Assembly (NCBI GenBank): GCA_937925695.1
Contig: CALAMD010000079.1
Span: 1 to 6,175, forward strand
Reading direction: 5' to 3'
Source: an uncultured Bacillaceae bacterium
GTDB lineage: Bacteria; Bacillota; Bacilli; Bacillales; Amphibacillaceae
Length of the DNA: 6,175 nucleotides
A model generated the notes under the pieces. The model was not told where the DNA came from. It did no database searches and saw nothing but the letters and a program-made list of their open reading frames with translations. How positions within the stretch are numbered: position 1 is the first letter of the stretch; each line of letters begins with the position of its first letter. The position numbers and the translations under genes are program-made. Shown in pieces: positions 1-5,989 of the stretch.

Positions 1-1
1 T

Positions 2-898
2 TTACTCAATTAAAAATTCTGCTGCCAATGATGCGGTCAAGTCGGTTCCGTCTGCATGAATGTTCTTAATGATCCGGTATTTTCCTGGTGTCAATTCCTC
101 GAGGTCAACTTTTTGTTCGTATTGTTCTGGAGGTGTTAAGATAATCGCTATGTCTTCAAATGCGAGATCAAGCGGGACAACCCTCCAAATACCGTCAACC
201 TCTTTTTCAATTGTGTAGTAAGTGTCTAACATCAATAATGTTGGACCGAAATTTGTCAGGGTTAGTGTCGCTGTTTCAGAAGATTGATAGGTTTGTTTAT
301 CTGTTTCTAAAGTGGCATTGATTTCTTGTTTTGGCACATAGATAACCCTAGCCATTGTGTCTTCTACTTCACCGAGTTCATCAAGGATTTCCATACCGAG
401 AAGATAAATGGCGTTTTCTTCAGTTGGTAATTCATTCGTATAGATTTCTGTTTCACCGTGAATGATATCCACGTAAATCGTTTCCTCGTGAATGATTTCT
501 TCTAATTGTAATTGTTGATCACGTTTTGTTAATTGAATTCGGATATGGCGATCTAGTTCTTCGCCATCGGTTTCGTGACTAATTAAATGAACATTATACA
601 TATCGCCAGCTCGTTGAGTTCCTGTGGTCATACCATAACCTAAGCTCCCATCTCCATTGTGAAAAAACCATTTTCCACTCGGGGCAGCATATTCTGTTTT
701 TTCAATATAATTATCTGATGAATACATCATTGATTCCGGTGGAAAAAAGGTATTGTCAGTTGTGCCTATTGTTGCAGGCAATTCACCATGACCTTGTTGC
801 CAGTCCAGTTCATGACTTTGAGCATTTTTCCCAACGGTACATCCTGTAATAACAGATAGAGAAAAGCTTAACAACATTAGTGTGATGATTTTCCTCAT
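2..898 (-). CDS. Predicted lipoprotein with C-terminal bacterial Ig-like domain
   Basis: This 298-residue protein is probably exported and lipid-anchored on the outer face of the membrane. Residues 1-19 form a signal peptide (MRK, then a hydrophobic run) ending in the lipobox VITGC, with Cys20 as the lipidated residue. Residues 21 to about 190 are not recognised; they contain a short internal repeat, IIHEETIY (135-142) and IIHGETEIY (145-153). Residues from about 191 to 298 read as a beta-sandwich of the Bacillus Ig-like type (Big_14-like): ATLTLTNFG, EKEVDGIWRVVP, then a closing LTPGKYRIIK. By family analogy this is an interaction or structural domain, not an enzyme. The start is supported by AAGGAG 7 nt upstream of the ATG. 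The gene is complete, but its TAA lies at the window edge, so its downstream neighbour is unseen. It diverges from another lipoprotein gene. No specific function can be assigned. Confidence 0.85.
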   Translation of the reverse strand: MRKIITLMLLSFSLSVITGCTVGKNAQSHELDWQQGHGELPATIGTTDNTFFPPESMMYSSDNYIEKTEYAAPSGKWFFHNGDGSLGYGMTTGTQRAGDMYNVHLISHETDGEELDRHIRIQLTKRDQQLQLEEIIHEETIYVDIIHGETEIYTNELPTEENAIYLLGMEILDELGEVEDTMARVIYVPKQEINATLETDKQTYQSSETATLTLTNFGPTLLMLDTYYTIEKEVDGIWRVVPLDLAFEDIAIILTPPEQYEQKVDLEELTPGKYRIIKNIHADGTDLTASLAAEFLIE

Positions 899-962
899 TT
901 TATCACTCCTTCAACTCTATTAATTGTGTCGTTTAGCATTTAGCTAAAGTTTCACGATTGAA

Positions 963-991
963 AGTATTCGCTGAAAGGTCAATTGCTTCAA
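963..991 (-). promoter_or_regulatory. Possible promoter of the minus-strand lipoprotein gene
   Basis: Read on the minus strand, TTGAAG (986-991) and AATACT (963-968) are separated by 17 nt, each matching four of six sigma-A consensus bases. The site lies about 65 nt upstream of the ATG. The -10 region overlaps a single copy of ATTCGCTGAA (966-975), nearly the motif arrayed at the right end of the window. This is a weak prediction. Confidence 0.3.
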
Positions 992-1003
992 CATTGTAAC
1001 TTC

Positions 1004-1033
1004 TTGTCATTTTATACGTCCAATCCTTATGAA
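1004..1033 (+). promoter_or_regulatory. Possible promoter of the repeat-containing lipoprotein gene
   Basis: TTGTCA (1004-1009; five of six consensus bases) is followed after 18 nt by TATGAA (1028-1033; four of six). This would start transcription near 1040, just ahead of the ribosome binding site at 1047-1053. No operator is recognised. Confidence 0.3.
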
Positions 1034-1046
1034 TAGATAAATGACT

Positions 1047-1053
1047 AAAGGAG
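1047..1053 (+). promoter_or_regulatory. Ribosome binding site that decides the start at 1061
   Basis: AAAGGAG lies 4 nt before a GTG (1058) and 7 nt before the ATG that directly follows it (1061). Both are in frame. The spacing and the ATG codon favour 1061; using the GTG would add only one Met. Confidence 0.75.
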
Positions 1054-1060
1054 CATAGTG

Positions 1061-1906
1061 ATGAAAAAATATGTTGTTATGTTAATGGTCATCTCAGCAT
1101 TTTTATTATTAGTTGGTTGTGGTACAGCCGTTGGCGAAAAGCTAGTGAATTTAAATGAAAATAATGCACAAGAGCAATCAAATGAAAATATCATCGAAGA
1201 AAATGGTCCTGAAACGAACGAAGAAAATACCGCTCAAGGAAATGCGAGCATCGAACAAGTTGAATTAATGACAGGAACAGGAATGTATGTCGGTCAGGCA
1301 GATCCCCATACGATTGAGATCGAGACCTCAGATGGACCAATAGCTTTTCAACTAACAGATGCGGCCCGAAGTGATGTTGATGCCCTATCTCCAGGTCAAC
1401 AGGTGACCTATCAATATGAAGACAATGGCGAGCAGCTTGTCATCCATCACATTGAACCAGTTGCAGATCACAGCGGAAATGAGTTACTGACTGGTACGGG
1501 AATGTATGTCGGTCAAGCAGATCCCCATACGATTGAGATCGAAACTTCAGACGGTCCTGTAGCTTTCCAGTTAACAGATGAAGCTCGAAGCGATGTTGAC
1601 ACTTTATCACCTGGTCAAAAAGTAACGTATCAGTATGAAAAGCAAGGAGAGCAACTAGTCATCCATAAAATAGAACCTGCCATGGATAACGGGGATGGCG
1701 CAGCGAAGACAAACACGGGGATCTATATAGGCCAAGCCGATCCGCACACAATTGAGGTTGAAACAGCTGATGGTCCCGTTGCCTTTCAACTAACAATCGA
1801 AGCTCGAGACGATGTGGAAAAATTATCACCGAATGATGAGGTAACATTTATTTATATAGAAGATGGGGATAGCCGGACCATTCAGTCGGTTAAGCCAAGT
1901 GAATAA
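1061..1906 (+). CDS. Predicted lipoprotein with three tandem 73-residue repeats
   Basis: This 281-residue protein has a signal peptide whose hydrophobic core ends in the lipobox LLVGC (Cys20), so it is predicted to be lipid-anchored outside the membrane. Residues from about 27 to 67 form an Asn/Glu-rich acidic linker. The rest is three copies of one unit, at about residues 71-134, 144-207 and 217-279, with an exact 73-residue period. Each unit opens with a G-M/I-Y-V/I-GQADPHTIE motif, continues as ETxDGPxAFQLT, and closes with a charged, beta-rich segment around V-T-Y/F. Units 1 and 2 match at 56 of 64 positions; unit 3 is more diverged, which suggests the 1/2 duplication is the newer. No catalytic motif or cysteine occurs in the repeats, so a binding or structural role is more likely than an enzymatic one. 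I do not recognise a named family. A terminator follows about 90 nt downstream, so the gene is probably monocistronic. Confidence 0.9.
   Translation: MKKYVVMLMVISAFLLLVGCGTAVGEKLVNLNENNAQEQSNENIIEENGPETNEENTAQGNASIEQVELMTGTGMYVGQADPHTIEIETSDGPIAFQLTDAARSDVDALSPGQQVTYQYEDNGEQLVIHHIEPVADHSGNELLTGTGMYVGQADPHTIEIETSDGPVAFQLTDEARSDVDTLSPGQKVTYQYEKQGEQLVIHKIEPAMDNGDGAAKTNTGIYIGQADPHTIEVETADGPVAFQLTIEARDDVEKLSPNDEVTFIYIEDGDSRTIQSVKPSE
1271..1897 (+). repeat. Three in-gene tandem repeats, 219-bp period
   Basis: The repeated units lie at about 1271-1462, 1490-1681 and 1709-1897. Their Gly-Met/Ile-Tyr codons begin at 1280, 1499 and 1718, exactly 219 bp apart. Copies 1 and 2 are close in DNA but carry many synonymous changes. 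Copy 3 is more diverged. Confidence 0.93.
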
Positions 1907-1995
1907 AAGAAAATTTTTCTTGTTAGCGTAACGAGTTGGTCTCATTTTTATTTTATGTATGATTATTGAATACGAAGTCAAATTTATGTAAAACT

Positions 1996-2034
1996 AACGC
2001 TATAATAGGCTTGTTTATTATAGCGTTTTTTCTT
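1996..2034 (+). terminator. Intrinsic terminator after the repeat lipoprotein gene
   Basis: A perfect 12-bp stem (AACGCTATAATA at 1996-2007 pairing with 2016-2027) with an 8-nt loop runs into six T residues (2026-2031) and then CTT. It lies 90 nt after the stop at 1906 and 110 nt before the efflux gene start, so it most simply ends the upstream transcript. An attenuator role for the downstream gene is possible but unsupported. Confidence 0.88.
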
Positions 2035-2045
2035 ATGAAAGGTTG

Positions 2046-2059
2046 ATTAGCAGACTAAT
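2046..2059. promoter_or_regulatory. Small inverted repeat upstream of the efflux gene
   Basis: ATTAG (2046-2050) and CTAAT (2055-2059) form 5-bp arms around a 4-nt centre, just upstream of the possible promoter. Efflux genes of this class are often controlled by TetR or MarR repressors, so this could be an operator half-site pair. No regulator gene is present in the window, and the arms are short enough to occur by chance. Confidence 0.2.
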
Positions 2060-2077
2060 TGTAACAAACAACTTTCT

Positions 2078-2105
2078 TTGCGTAGGTGCTATGTTGTGTT
2101 ATTCT
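2078..2105 (+). promoter_or_regulatory. Weak candidate promoter for the efflux/hydrolase operon
   Basis: TTGCGT (2078-2083) and TATTCT (2100-2105) are spaced by 16 nt. An alternative is the extended -10 TGCTATGTT (2087-2095), without a good -35. Neither is strong. A promoter is expected here because the terminator at 1996-2034 isolates the operon from the upstream gene. Confidence 0.22.
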
Positions 2106-2144
2106 AAATAACTGGATTAATTTTAGAAAGAAAGAAGGAACTAA

Positions 2145-3551
2145 ATGGAAACCCCAACAAATCAAGTACCGTCAATTAAACGAGGCCCGTTAATTATTGT
2201 ATTATTATCAGCAGCATTTATTGCTATCTTAAATCAAACATTGTTAGGTACAGCACTGCCACCAATTATGGAAGAGTTGAATTTAACCGAAACGACTGTT
2301 CAATGGTTGCAGTCTATTTTTATGCTCGTAAATGGGATCATGATTCCGATCACAGCGTTTTTAATTGATCGTTTTACGACTCGTCAATTATTTTTAACGG
2401 CAATGTGTACTTTTGCCCTTGGTACGTTTATTTGTGCAATAGCACCAACGTTTTCTTTTTTAATGGTTGGCCGTGTCCTGCAAGCCGCTGGTGCCGGGGT
2501 CATGATGCCGTTGATGCAAACTATTATGTTTTTAATTTTTCCTATTGATAAACGGGGATCAGCTATGGGGTTATTCGGCTTAGTTATTTCATTTGCCCCT
2601 GCAATCGGCCCAAGTTTGTCTGGCTGGCTCGTAGATCATTTTCCGTGGCGGAGTGTATTCTATGTTGTATTACCAATCGCCATTATCAATATCATTGTTG
2701 CTTATTTTATTTTGAAAAATGTAACGAAACAATCCCATCCTAAATTAGATATGCTATCGATTGTTTTATCAACATTAGGATTTGGTGGGTTACTATATGG
2801 CTTTAGTGTAGCAGGGGATAGTAGTTGGAGTAGTATGCCGGTTATTTTGTCAATCATTATTGGTATCATTACCCTTACTTGGTTTATATATCGCCAGTTG
2901 CATTTAGAACAACCAATTTTGGAATTTAGAATTTTTAAGTACAGTGTTTTCACGCTTACAACCGTATTAGGGATGATTGTTTTTGTCGCTATGATTGGTA
3001 CAGCGGTCATTGTACCGTTATTGATGCAAAACATGTTAGATTTTTCCGCATTACAATCCGGTTTGGCATTATTACCAGGTGCTTTGATCATGGGCTTTAT
3101 GAATCCGATCACTGGTCGACTGTTTGATAAATATGGTGCCCGTTATTTAGCGATCATTGGTTTGGCGTTAGTTGTCGTCACGACTTTTATGTTTGCTAAT
3201 TTATCAACGGAAACTACTTTTGCTTATATCGCAATTGTGAATACCTTTCGGATGTTAGGTATTTCAATGGTGATGATGCCTGTGACAACAGCTGGGTTAA
3301 ATCAGTTGCCACCCCACTTAATTGCCCATGGATCAGCGATGAACAATACGATGCGACAAATAGCTGGATCGATTGGGACAGCTCTTCTAGTGACAGTGAT
3401 GACAACAATAGCCAAAAGAGAACCTGGTGTCGCTGGCTCCATTCATGGGGTAAATATGTCTTTTCTTGTTGCCGGTATTTTTGCCATAATCGCCTTTATA
3501 TTAGCACTTTATATTAGAAATGAAGGGAAAGAAACTGTCAAAAGTCAATAA
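2145..3551 (+). CDS. lmrB: DHA2-family (EmrB/QacA type) multidrug efflux MFS transporter, LmrB/MdrM-like
   Basis: This is a 468-residue integral membrane exporter, predicted to use the proton gradient to expel drugs or other hydrophobic compounds; 14 helices are expected for the family. Visible family motifs are LNQTLLGTALPPI in helix 1 (29-41), the motif-A loop LIDRFTTRQ (73-81), the motif-B helix GRVLQAAGAGVMMP (109-122), the antiporter motif C around SFAPAIGPSLSGW (149-161), a second motif-A-like loop GRLFDKYGAR (324-333), and the conserved late segment MNNTMRQIAGSIGTAL (399-414). Length and sequence resemble B. subtilis LmrB and Listeria MdrM as I remember them, so the symbol is by homology; the true substrate is unknown. 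AGAAGGAA lies 4 nt before the ATG. The gene is followed after 22 nt by a hydrolase gene, in a probable operon. Unlike B. subtilis lmrAB, no repressor gene precedes it here. Confidence 0.94.
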   Translation: METPTNQVPSIKRGPLIIVLLSAAFIAILNQTLLGTALPPIMEELNLTETTVQWLQSIFMLVNGIMIPITAFLIDRFTTRQLFLTAMCTFALGTFICAIAPTFSFLMVGRVLQAAGAGVMMPLMQTIMFLIFPIDKRGSAMGLFGLVISFAPAIGPSLSGWLVDHFPWRSVFYVVLPIAIINIIVAYFILKNVTKQSHPKLDMLSIVLSTLGFGGLLYGFSVAGDSSWSSMPVILSIIIGIITLTWFIYRQLHLEQPILEFRIFKYSVFTLTTVLGMIVFVAMIGTAVIVPLLMQNMLDFSALQSGLALLPGALIMGFMNPITGRLFDKYGARYLAIIGLALVVVTTFMFANLSTETTFAYIAIVNTFRMLGISMVMMPVTTAGLNQLPPHLIAHGSAMNNTMRQIAGSIGTALLVTVMTTIAKREPGVAGSIHGVNMSFLVAGIFAIIAFILALYIRNEGKETVKSQ

Positions 3552-3559
3552 TGTGATTT

Positions 3560-3568
3560 GAGGGGGAG
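3560..3568 (+). promoter_or_regulatory. Ribosome binding site of the TatD-like gene
   Basis: GAGGGGGAG ends 5 nt before the ATG at 3574. A nearer ATG at 3570 is in another frame and only 1 nt from the site, so 3574 is the start. The whole intergenic gap is 22 nt, which suits translation of both genes from one mRNA. Confidence 0.7.
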
Positions 3569-3573
3569 TATGA

Positions 3574-4350
3574 ATGCAACGTGCAATAATCGATGCCCAT
3601 ATCCATCTTGATCAATATGATACAGAAGAACGGGAGCAGATTATCGAATCTTTACTTGATCAGACCGTGAAATCAGTCATTTCGGTTTCAAGTCACCTTG
3701 AGTCAGCTAAACAAACATTGGCGTTAGCTCAGATAAATGAGCAGATAAAGCCGGCGTTTGGTTATCATCCTGAACAACCATTGCCAAAAGAGGACGAATT
3801 AGAAGCCTTATTTGCTTTCATCAAGGATCATCATCAACAGATGGTTGCTATTGGGGAAGTGGGCTTACCCTACTATCTACGAAGAAAAAATCCAAAGATT
3901 TCAAGAGAGCCTTACGAGGAATTACTCGAATGTTTTATCAAACAAGCTATCGACTATAATAAGCCCCTTGTGTTACATGCGATCTATGAGGATGCTGAGG
4001 TTGTTTGTGATTTACTTGAAAAACACTCGTATCAGCGCGCCCATTTTCATTGGTTTAAAGGCAGTGAGCGAACGGTTAAGCGGATGATTGAGAATGGTTA
4101 TTTTATTTCAGTAACGCCTGATGTAGTTTATGAAACGGAAATACAACAATTAGTTAAACAATATCCGTTATCGCAAATGATGGTTGAAACGGATGGGCCT
4201 TGGCCTTTTTTGGGGCCGTTCGAAGGTCAAGTAACCCATCCCCATCTGATTCATCATGCTATTCAAGCGATTGCCGAGATTAAACAACTTGATTCTTCAA
4301 TTGTTTATCAAACTCTATATGAAAATACGAAACAATTTTACCAACTGTAA
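3574..4350 (+). CDS. TatD-family metal-dependent hydrolase
   Basis: This is a 258-residue, single-domain TIM-barrel amidohydrolase-fold protein of the TatD group, probably cytoplasmic, with no signal peptide or membrane helix. All expected metal ligands are visible: His9 and His11 in DAHIHLD, Glu95 in GEVGLPYY, His135 in LHAIYEDA, His159 in FHWFKGS, and Asp207 in ETDGPWPF. The family motif GYHPE is at 63-67. TatD relatives are divalent-metal nucleases (3'-5' exonuclease in E. coli TatD) or uncharacterised phosphoesterases. The usual GEIGLDYY is GEVGLPYY here, and HCFSGS is HWFKGS, which suggests a side branch of the family whose substrate may differ. Length is typical (about 250-265). It follows the efflux gene by 22 nt and is probably co-transcribed with it. 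The substrate is not known, so no symbol is given. Confidence 0.93.
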   Translation: MQRAIIDAHIHLDQYDTEEREQIIESLLDQTVKSVISVSSHLESAKQTLALAQINEQIKPAFGYHPEQPLPKEDELEALFAFIKDHHQQMVAIGEVGLPYYLRRKNPKISREPYEELLECFIKQAIDYNKPLVLHAIYEDAEVVCDLLEKHSYQRAHFHWFKGSERTVKRMIENGYFISVTPDVVYETEIQQLVKQYPLSQMMVETDGPWPFLGPFEGQVTHPHLIHHAIQAIAEIKQLDSSIVYQTLYENTKQFYQL

Positions 4351-4396
4351 GATTGGGTTTGTGATGGTCGACCGGGCGATATTATCAGCCTTCCAT

Positions 4397-4422
4397 GACA
4401 TACCTGAATTTAGTCGCTTGCC
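4397..4422. repeat. Direct repeat, upstream copy (pair with 4461-4486)
   Basis: This 26-bp segment matches 4461-4486 at 24 of 26 positions, including an unbroken 18-bp core TGAATTTAGTCGCTTGCC at 4405-4422. The period is 64 bp. It lies wholly in the convergent gap between the tatD-like gene and rtcB. Confidence 0.85.
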
Positions 4423-4451
4423 TGCTTATCACTCGTCTCGGTTCCATTTTT

Positions 4452-4482
4452 ATTCACAGCGACATGCGTGAATTTAGTCGCT
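4452..4482. other. Two interleaved 6-bp inverted repeats at the rtcB 3' end
   Basis: ATTCAC (4452-4457) can pair with GTGAAT (4468-4473), and AGCGAC (4458-4463) can pair with GTCGCT (4477-4482). The arms interleave, so the hairpins exclude each other or form a tight pseudoknot. The rtcB stop codon lies at 4474-4476 between the last two arms. No T-tract follows on either strand, so this is not a standard terminator. The convergent gap 4351-4473 contains no other terminator-like structure. Confidence 0.45.
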
Positions 4483-4486
4483 TGCC
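4461..4486. repeat. Direct repeat, copy overlapping the rtcB 3' end
   Basis: This second copy of the 26-bp repeat includes the last two sense codons of rtcB and its stop. Read on the minus strand, the 18-bp core supplies the Ala-Ser-Asp end, TAA and the following bases, so the gene end appears copied again 64 bp downstream at 4397-4422. Confidence 0.85.
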
Positions 4487-5658
4487 ATGACTACACCGAT
4501 TGGACGAAGAACATGTAACACTTCGATTGTGCCTGCATGGGCATCAAGGACTTCCTGCAATTTACGGTACACAAATGGACTTTCATCTGTGCCACCGCCT
4601 CGTAATTCAACGCCGAAGTCTCGGACAGCTTTGTGCATCTGATCAGGCGTGATGGCGCCACCGGTACGCTTACGTGTCCGCCAATTCATCCGGCCTGCTG
4701 CTTTTGTTCGACTCATAATTCTGCCTGCGCCATGGATCGTGCTATAAAAAGCTTGCCGGCTTTTTTCCGAATCAACACCTTGTAAAATAACGGAAATATC
4801 CCCCATACTGCCGCCGACAAAACCGAGCTGTCCCGGTGCAGCTGGTGTTGCCCCTTTTCTCACAACGATATATTCTTTCCCGTTATGGATTTCTTTCCAA
4901 GCATAATTATGATGGTTGTGGACCTCAAACTCAGCTTTGGCTCCTAAAATATCAAGGACTTGGTTTATGACTATGTCTCTCCCAGCATAAGCATAGCGAC
5001 CAGCTAGGGTCATTGCTCGATAATAAAGTTCACCAAGTTCGCTATCTAAATCTAAGACTGTCGGTTCAACTTCCATGGATTCTTGTGGTGCCCGATCCGA
5101 AAATCCTAATCCTTTTGCCAAGTTTAGGAAGCCTGTTGCAGTACGATGCCCTAAACCTCGGCTGCCAAAATGGTTGCCGATCCAAACGTCGTCAGTTTTT
5201 TCATCAATTAAAATATCAACATAATGATTCCCAGCTCCAACTGTTCCTAATTGTTCGCGGGCAAGGGATTTTAATTGGTCATGTTCATGGCGACCAATTT
5301 CTATAAATACGTCCCAATCAGGATCATCAAAAATGTCATGGTCGACAGGATGTTTATTTTTTTTACCGATACCAAAGGGAATTTCCGCGGCAATCTCATC
5401 CATTATTGTTGAAATATCTTTTTTGATATCTTCATGTTTTAAATTCGTTCGAACTGCTTTATTTCCACAGGCAATATCATAGCCGACTCCCGATGGAGAA
5501 ATTTGTCCTTCATAGACAACGACACCCCCAACAGGTTGGCTATAGCCGTAATGTCCATCCGCGCATAACACGCCACCAACGACATCTCCTGTTTGTAAGC
5601 ATTTATTAAATTGGCGTAATGTATTTTCATCATGTTCGCCAAAAATAACTGTTTTCAT
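4474..5658 (-). CDS. rtcB: RtcB-family RNA ligase
   Basis: This 394-residue cytoplasmic enzyme is predicted to join RNA 2',3'-cyclic phosphate or 3'-phosphate ends to 5'-OH ends, using GTP and Mn2+ (known RtcB chemistry, serving tRNA splicing or RNA repair). Family signatures are in order: GVGYDIACGNK (57-67; metal ligands Asp61 and Cys64), GTVGAGNHYVD (138-148; His145), NHFGSRGLGHR (162-172; His163), HNHHNYAWKE (247-256), RKGATPAAPGQ (267-277), GGSMGD (282-287), and STIHGAGRIMSR (306-317), whose His309 should be the guanylylated residue. Length fits the shorter bacterial form (E. coli is about 408). The C-terminus is PIGVVMASD rather than the VKG ending of classical RtcB. AAGGTGA 7 nt upstream supports the start. 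No archease, RtcA or RtcR gene is adjacent. The gene has its own promoter and faces the tatD-like gene. Confidence 0.95.
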   Translation of the reverse strand: MKTVIFGEHDENTLRQFNKCLQTGDVVGGVLCADGHYGYSQPVGGVVVYEGQISPSGVGYDIACGNKAVRTNLKHEDIKKDISTIMDEIAAEIPFGIGKKNKHPVDHDIFDDPDWDVFIEIGRHEHDQLKSLAREQLGTVGAGNHYVDILIDEKTDDVWIGNHFGSRGLGHRTATGFLNLAKGLGFSDRAPQESMEVEPTVLDLDSELGELYYRAMTLAGRYAYAGRDIVINQVLDILGAKAEFEVHNHHNYAWKEIHNGKEYIVVRKGATPAAPGQLGFVGGSMGDISVILQGVDSEKSRQAFYSTIHGAGRIMSRTKAAGRMNWRTRKRTGGAITPDQMHKAVRDFGVELRGGGTDESPFVYRKLQEVLDAHAGTIEVLHVLRPIGVVMASD

Positions 5659-5665
5659 TGCTTAA

Positions 5666-5709
5666 TCACCTTCCATCTCTAGTATAGTATGAAACGCCGC
5701 CGTTCCCAA
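5666..5709 (-). promoter_or_regulatory. rtcB promoter and ribosome binding site
   Basis: On the minus strand, TTGGGA (5704-5709) and TATACT (5681-5686) have the ideal 17-nt spacing, with four and five of six consensus bases. Initiation would fall near 5674, directly before the ribosome binding site AAGGTGA (complement of 5666-5672). The leader would be only about 15 nt, with no room for an RNA switch. No sigma-54-type site is seen, unlike the E. coli rtc operon. Confidence 0.6.
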
Positions 5710-5960
5710 GAGAAGACACTGAAAAGAAGTGGAAATAGGACCCGAGTAGAGATTTGAGGTGTATATCCTATCCGAAAACCTACATCGATTTAAAAAAAGT
5801 GTAGGGATTGAACTGTCAAGATGATGATGTACATTAATGAGACCTAACAATAGGGCATAAGTATTCAAAAAATACTGAAAACAGATTGACATAGAAGTTA
5901 TTTATTAATAAGATAAAATCATTCAACAGATAGTTTCTGATATGTAAATTGTTCTGGATG
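5710..5960. other. AT-rich noncoding spacer with small inverted repeats
   Basis: I see no credible gene here. The stretch has two small inverted repeats: CCTACA (5779-5784) with TGTAGG (5800-5805) across 15 nt, and AGTATT (5860-5865) with AATACT (5871-5876) across 5 nt. It also has a rightward promoter-like site described separately. A minus-strand open frame at 5662-5892 has no ribosome binding site and overlaps the rtcB promoter, so it is not called. Confidence 0.5.
5886..5914 (+). promoter_or_regulatory. Rightward promoter-like sequence aimed at the repeat array
   Basis: A perfect TTGACA (5886-5891) is followed after 17 nt by TAAGAT (5909-5914; four of six). An overlapping TAAAAT (5914-5919) matches better but is 22 nt away. 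A transcript would begin near 5921 and run through the hairpin at 5961-5986 and the array from 5990. No gene start follows within the window, so the product would be noncoding or a long leader. Confidence 0.45.
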
Positions 5961-5986
5961 CTATAGTTAAAAACCTTAACTAATAG
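5961..5986. other. Hairpin-forming inverted repeat directly before the array
   Basis: CTATAGTTAA (5961-5970) can pair with TTAACTAATAG (5976-5986) to give a 10-bp AT-rich stem with one bulged A (5982) and a 5-nt loop AAACC. No T-tract follows, so it is not an intrinsic terminator. It ends 4 bp before the first array copy. Confidence 0.5.
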
Positions 5987-5989
5987 TCG

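Noticed and set aside
1659..1847. 62-codon minus-strand open frame
   Set aside because: It lies entirely antisense to the third module and its approach in the lipoprotein gene, with no ribosome binding site or recognisable product.
1908..1922. AAGAAAA/TTTTCTT symmetry just after the lipoprotein stop as a terminator
   Set aside because: The arms are separated by a single base and are pure A/T, so no stable hairpin can form. The real terminator is at 1996-2034.
2702..3112. 136-codon minus-strand open frame
   Set aside because: It is antisense to the efflux transporter; its composition is what a membrane-protein gene gives on the opposite strand.
4367..4374. GGTCGACC palindrome as a terminator or operator after tatD
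   Set aside because: It is an 8-bp palindrome without loop or T-tract; such a short site is readily explained by chance.
4256..4471. 71-codon plus-strand frame running into the convergent gap
   Set aside because: Its first half overlaps tatD in another frame, it has no ribosome binding site, and its tail covers the direct repeat rather than conserved coding sequence.
5013..5306. 97-codon plus-strand frame
   Set aside because: It is antisense to the conserved RtcB core and has no independent support.
5662..5892. 76-codon minus-strand open frame
   Set aside because: It has no ribosome binding site, covers the rtcB promoter and does not resemble a known protein.
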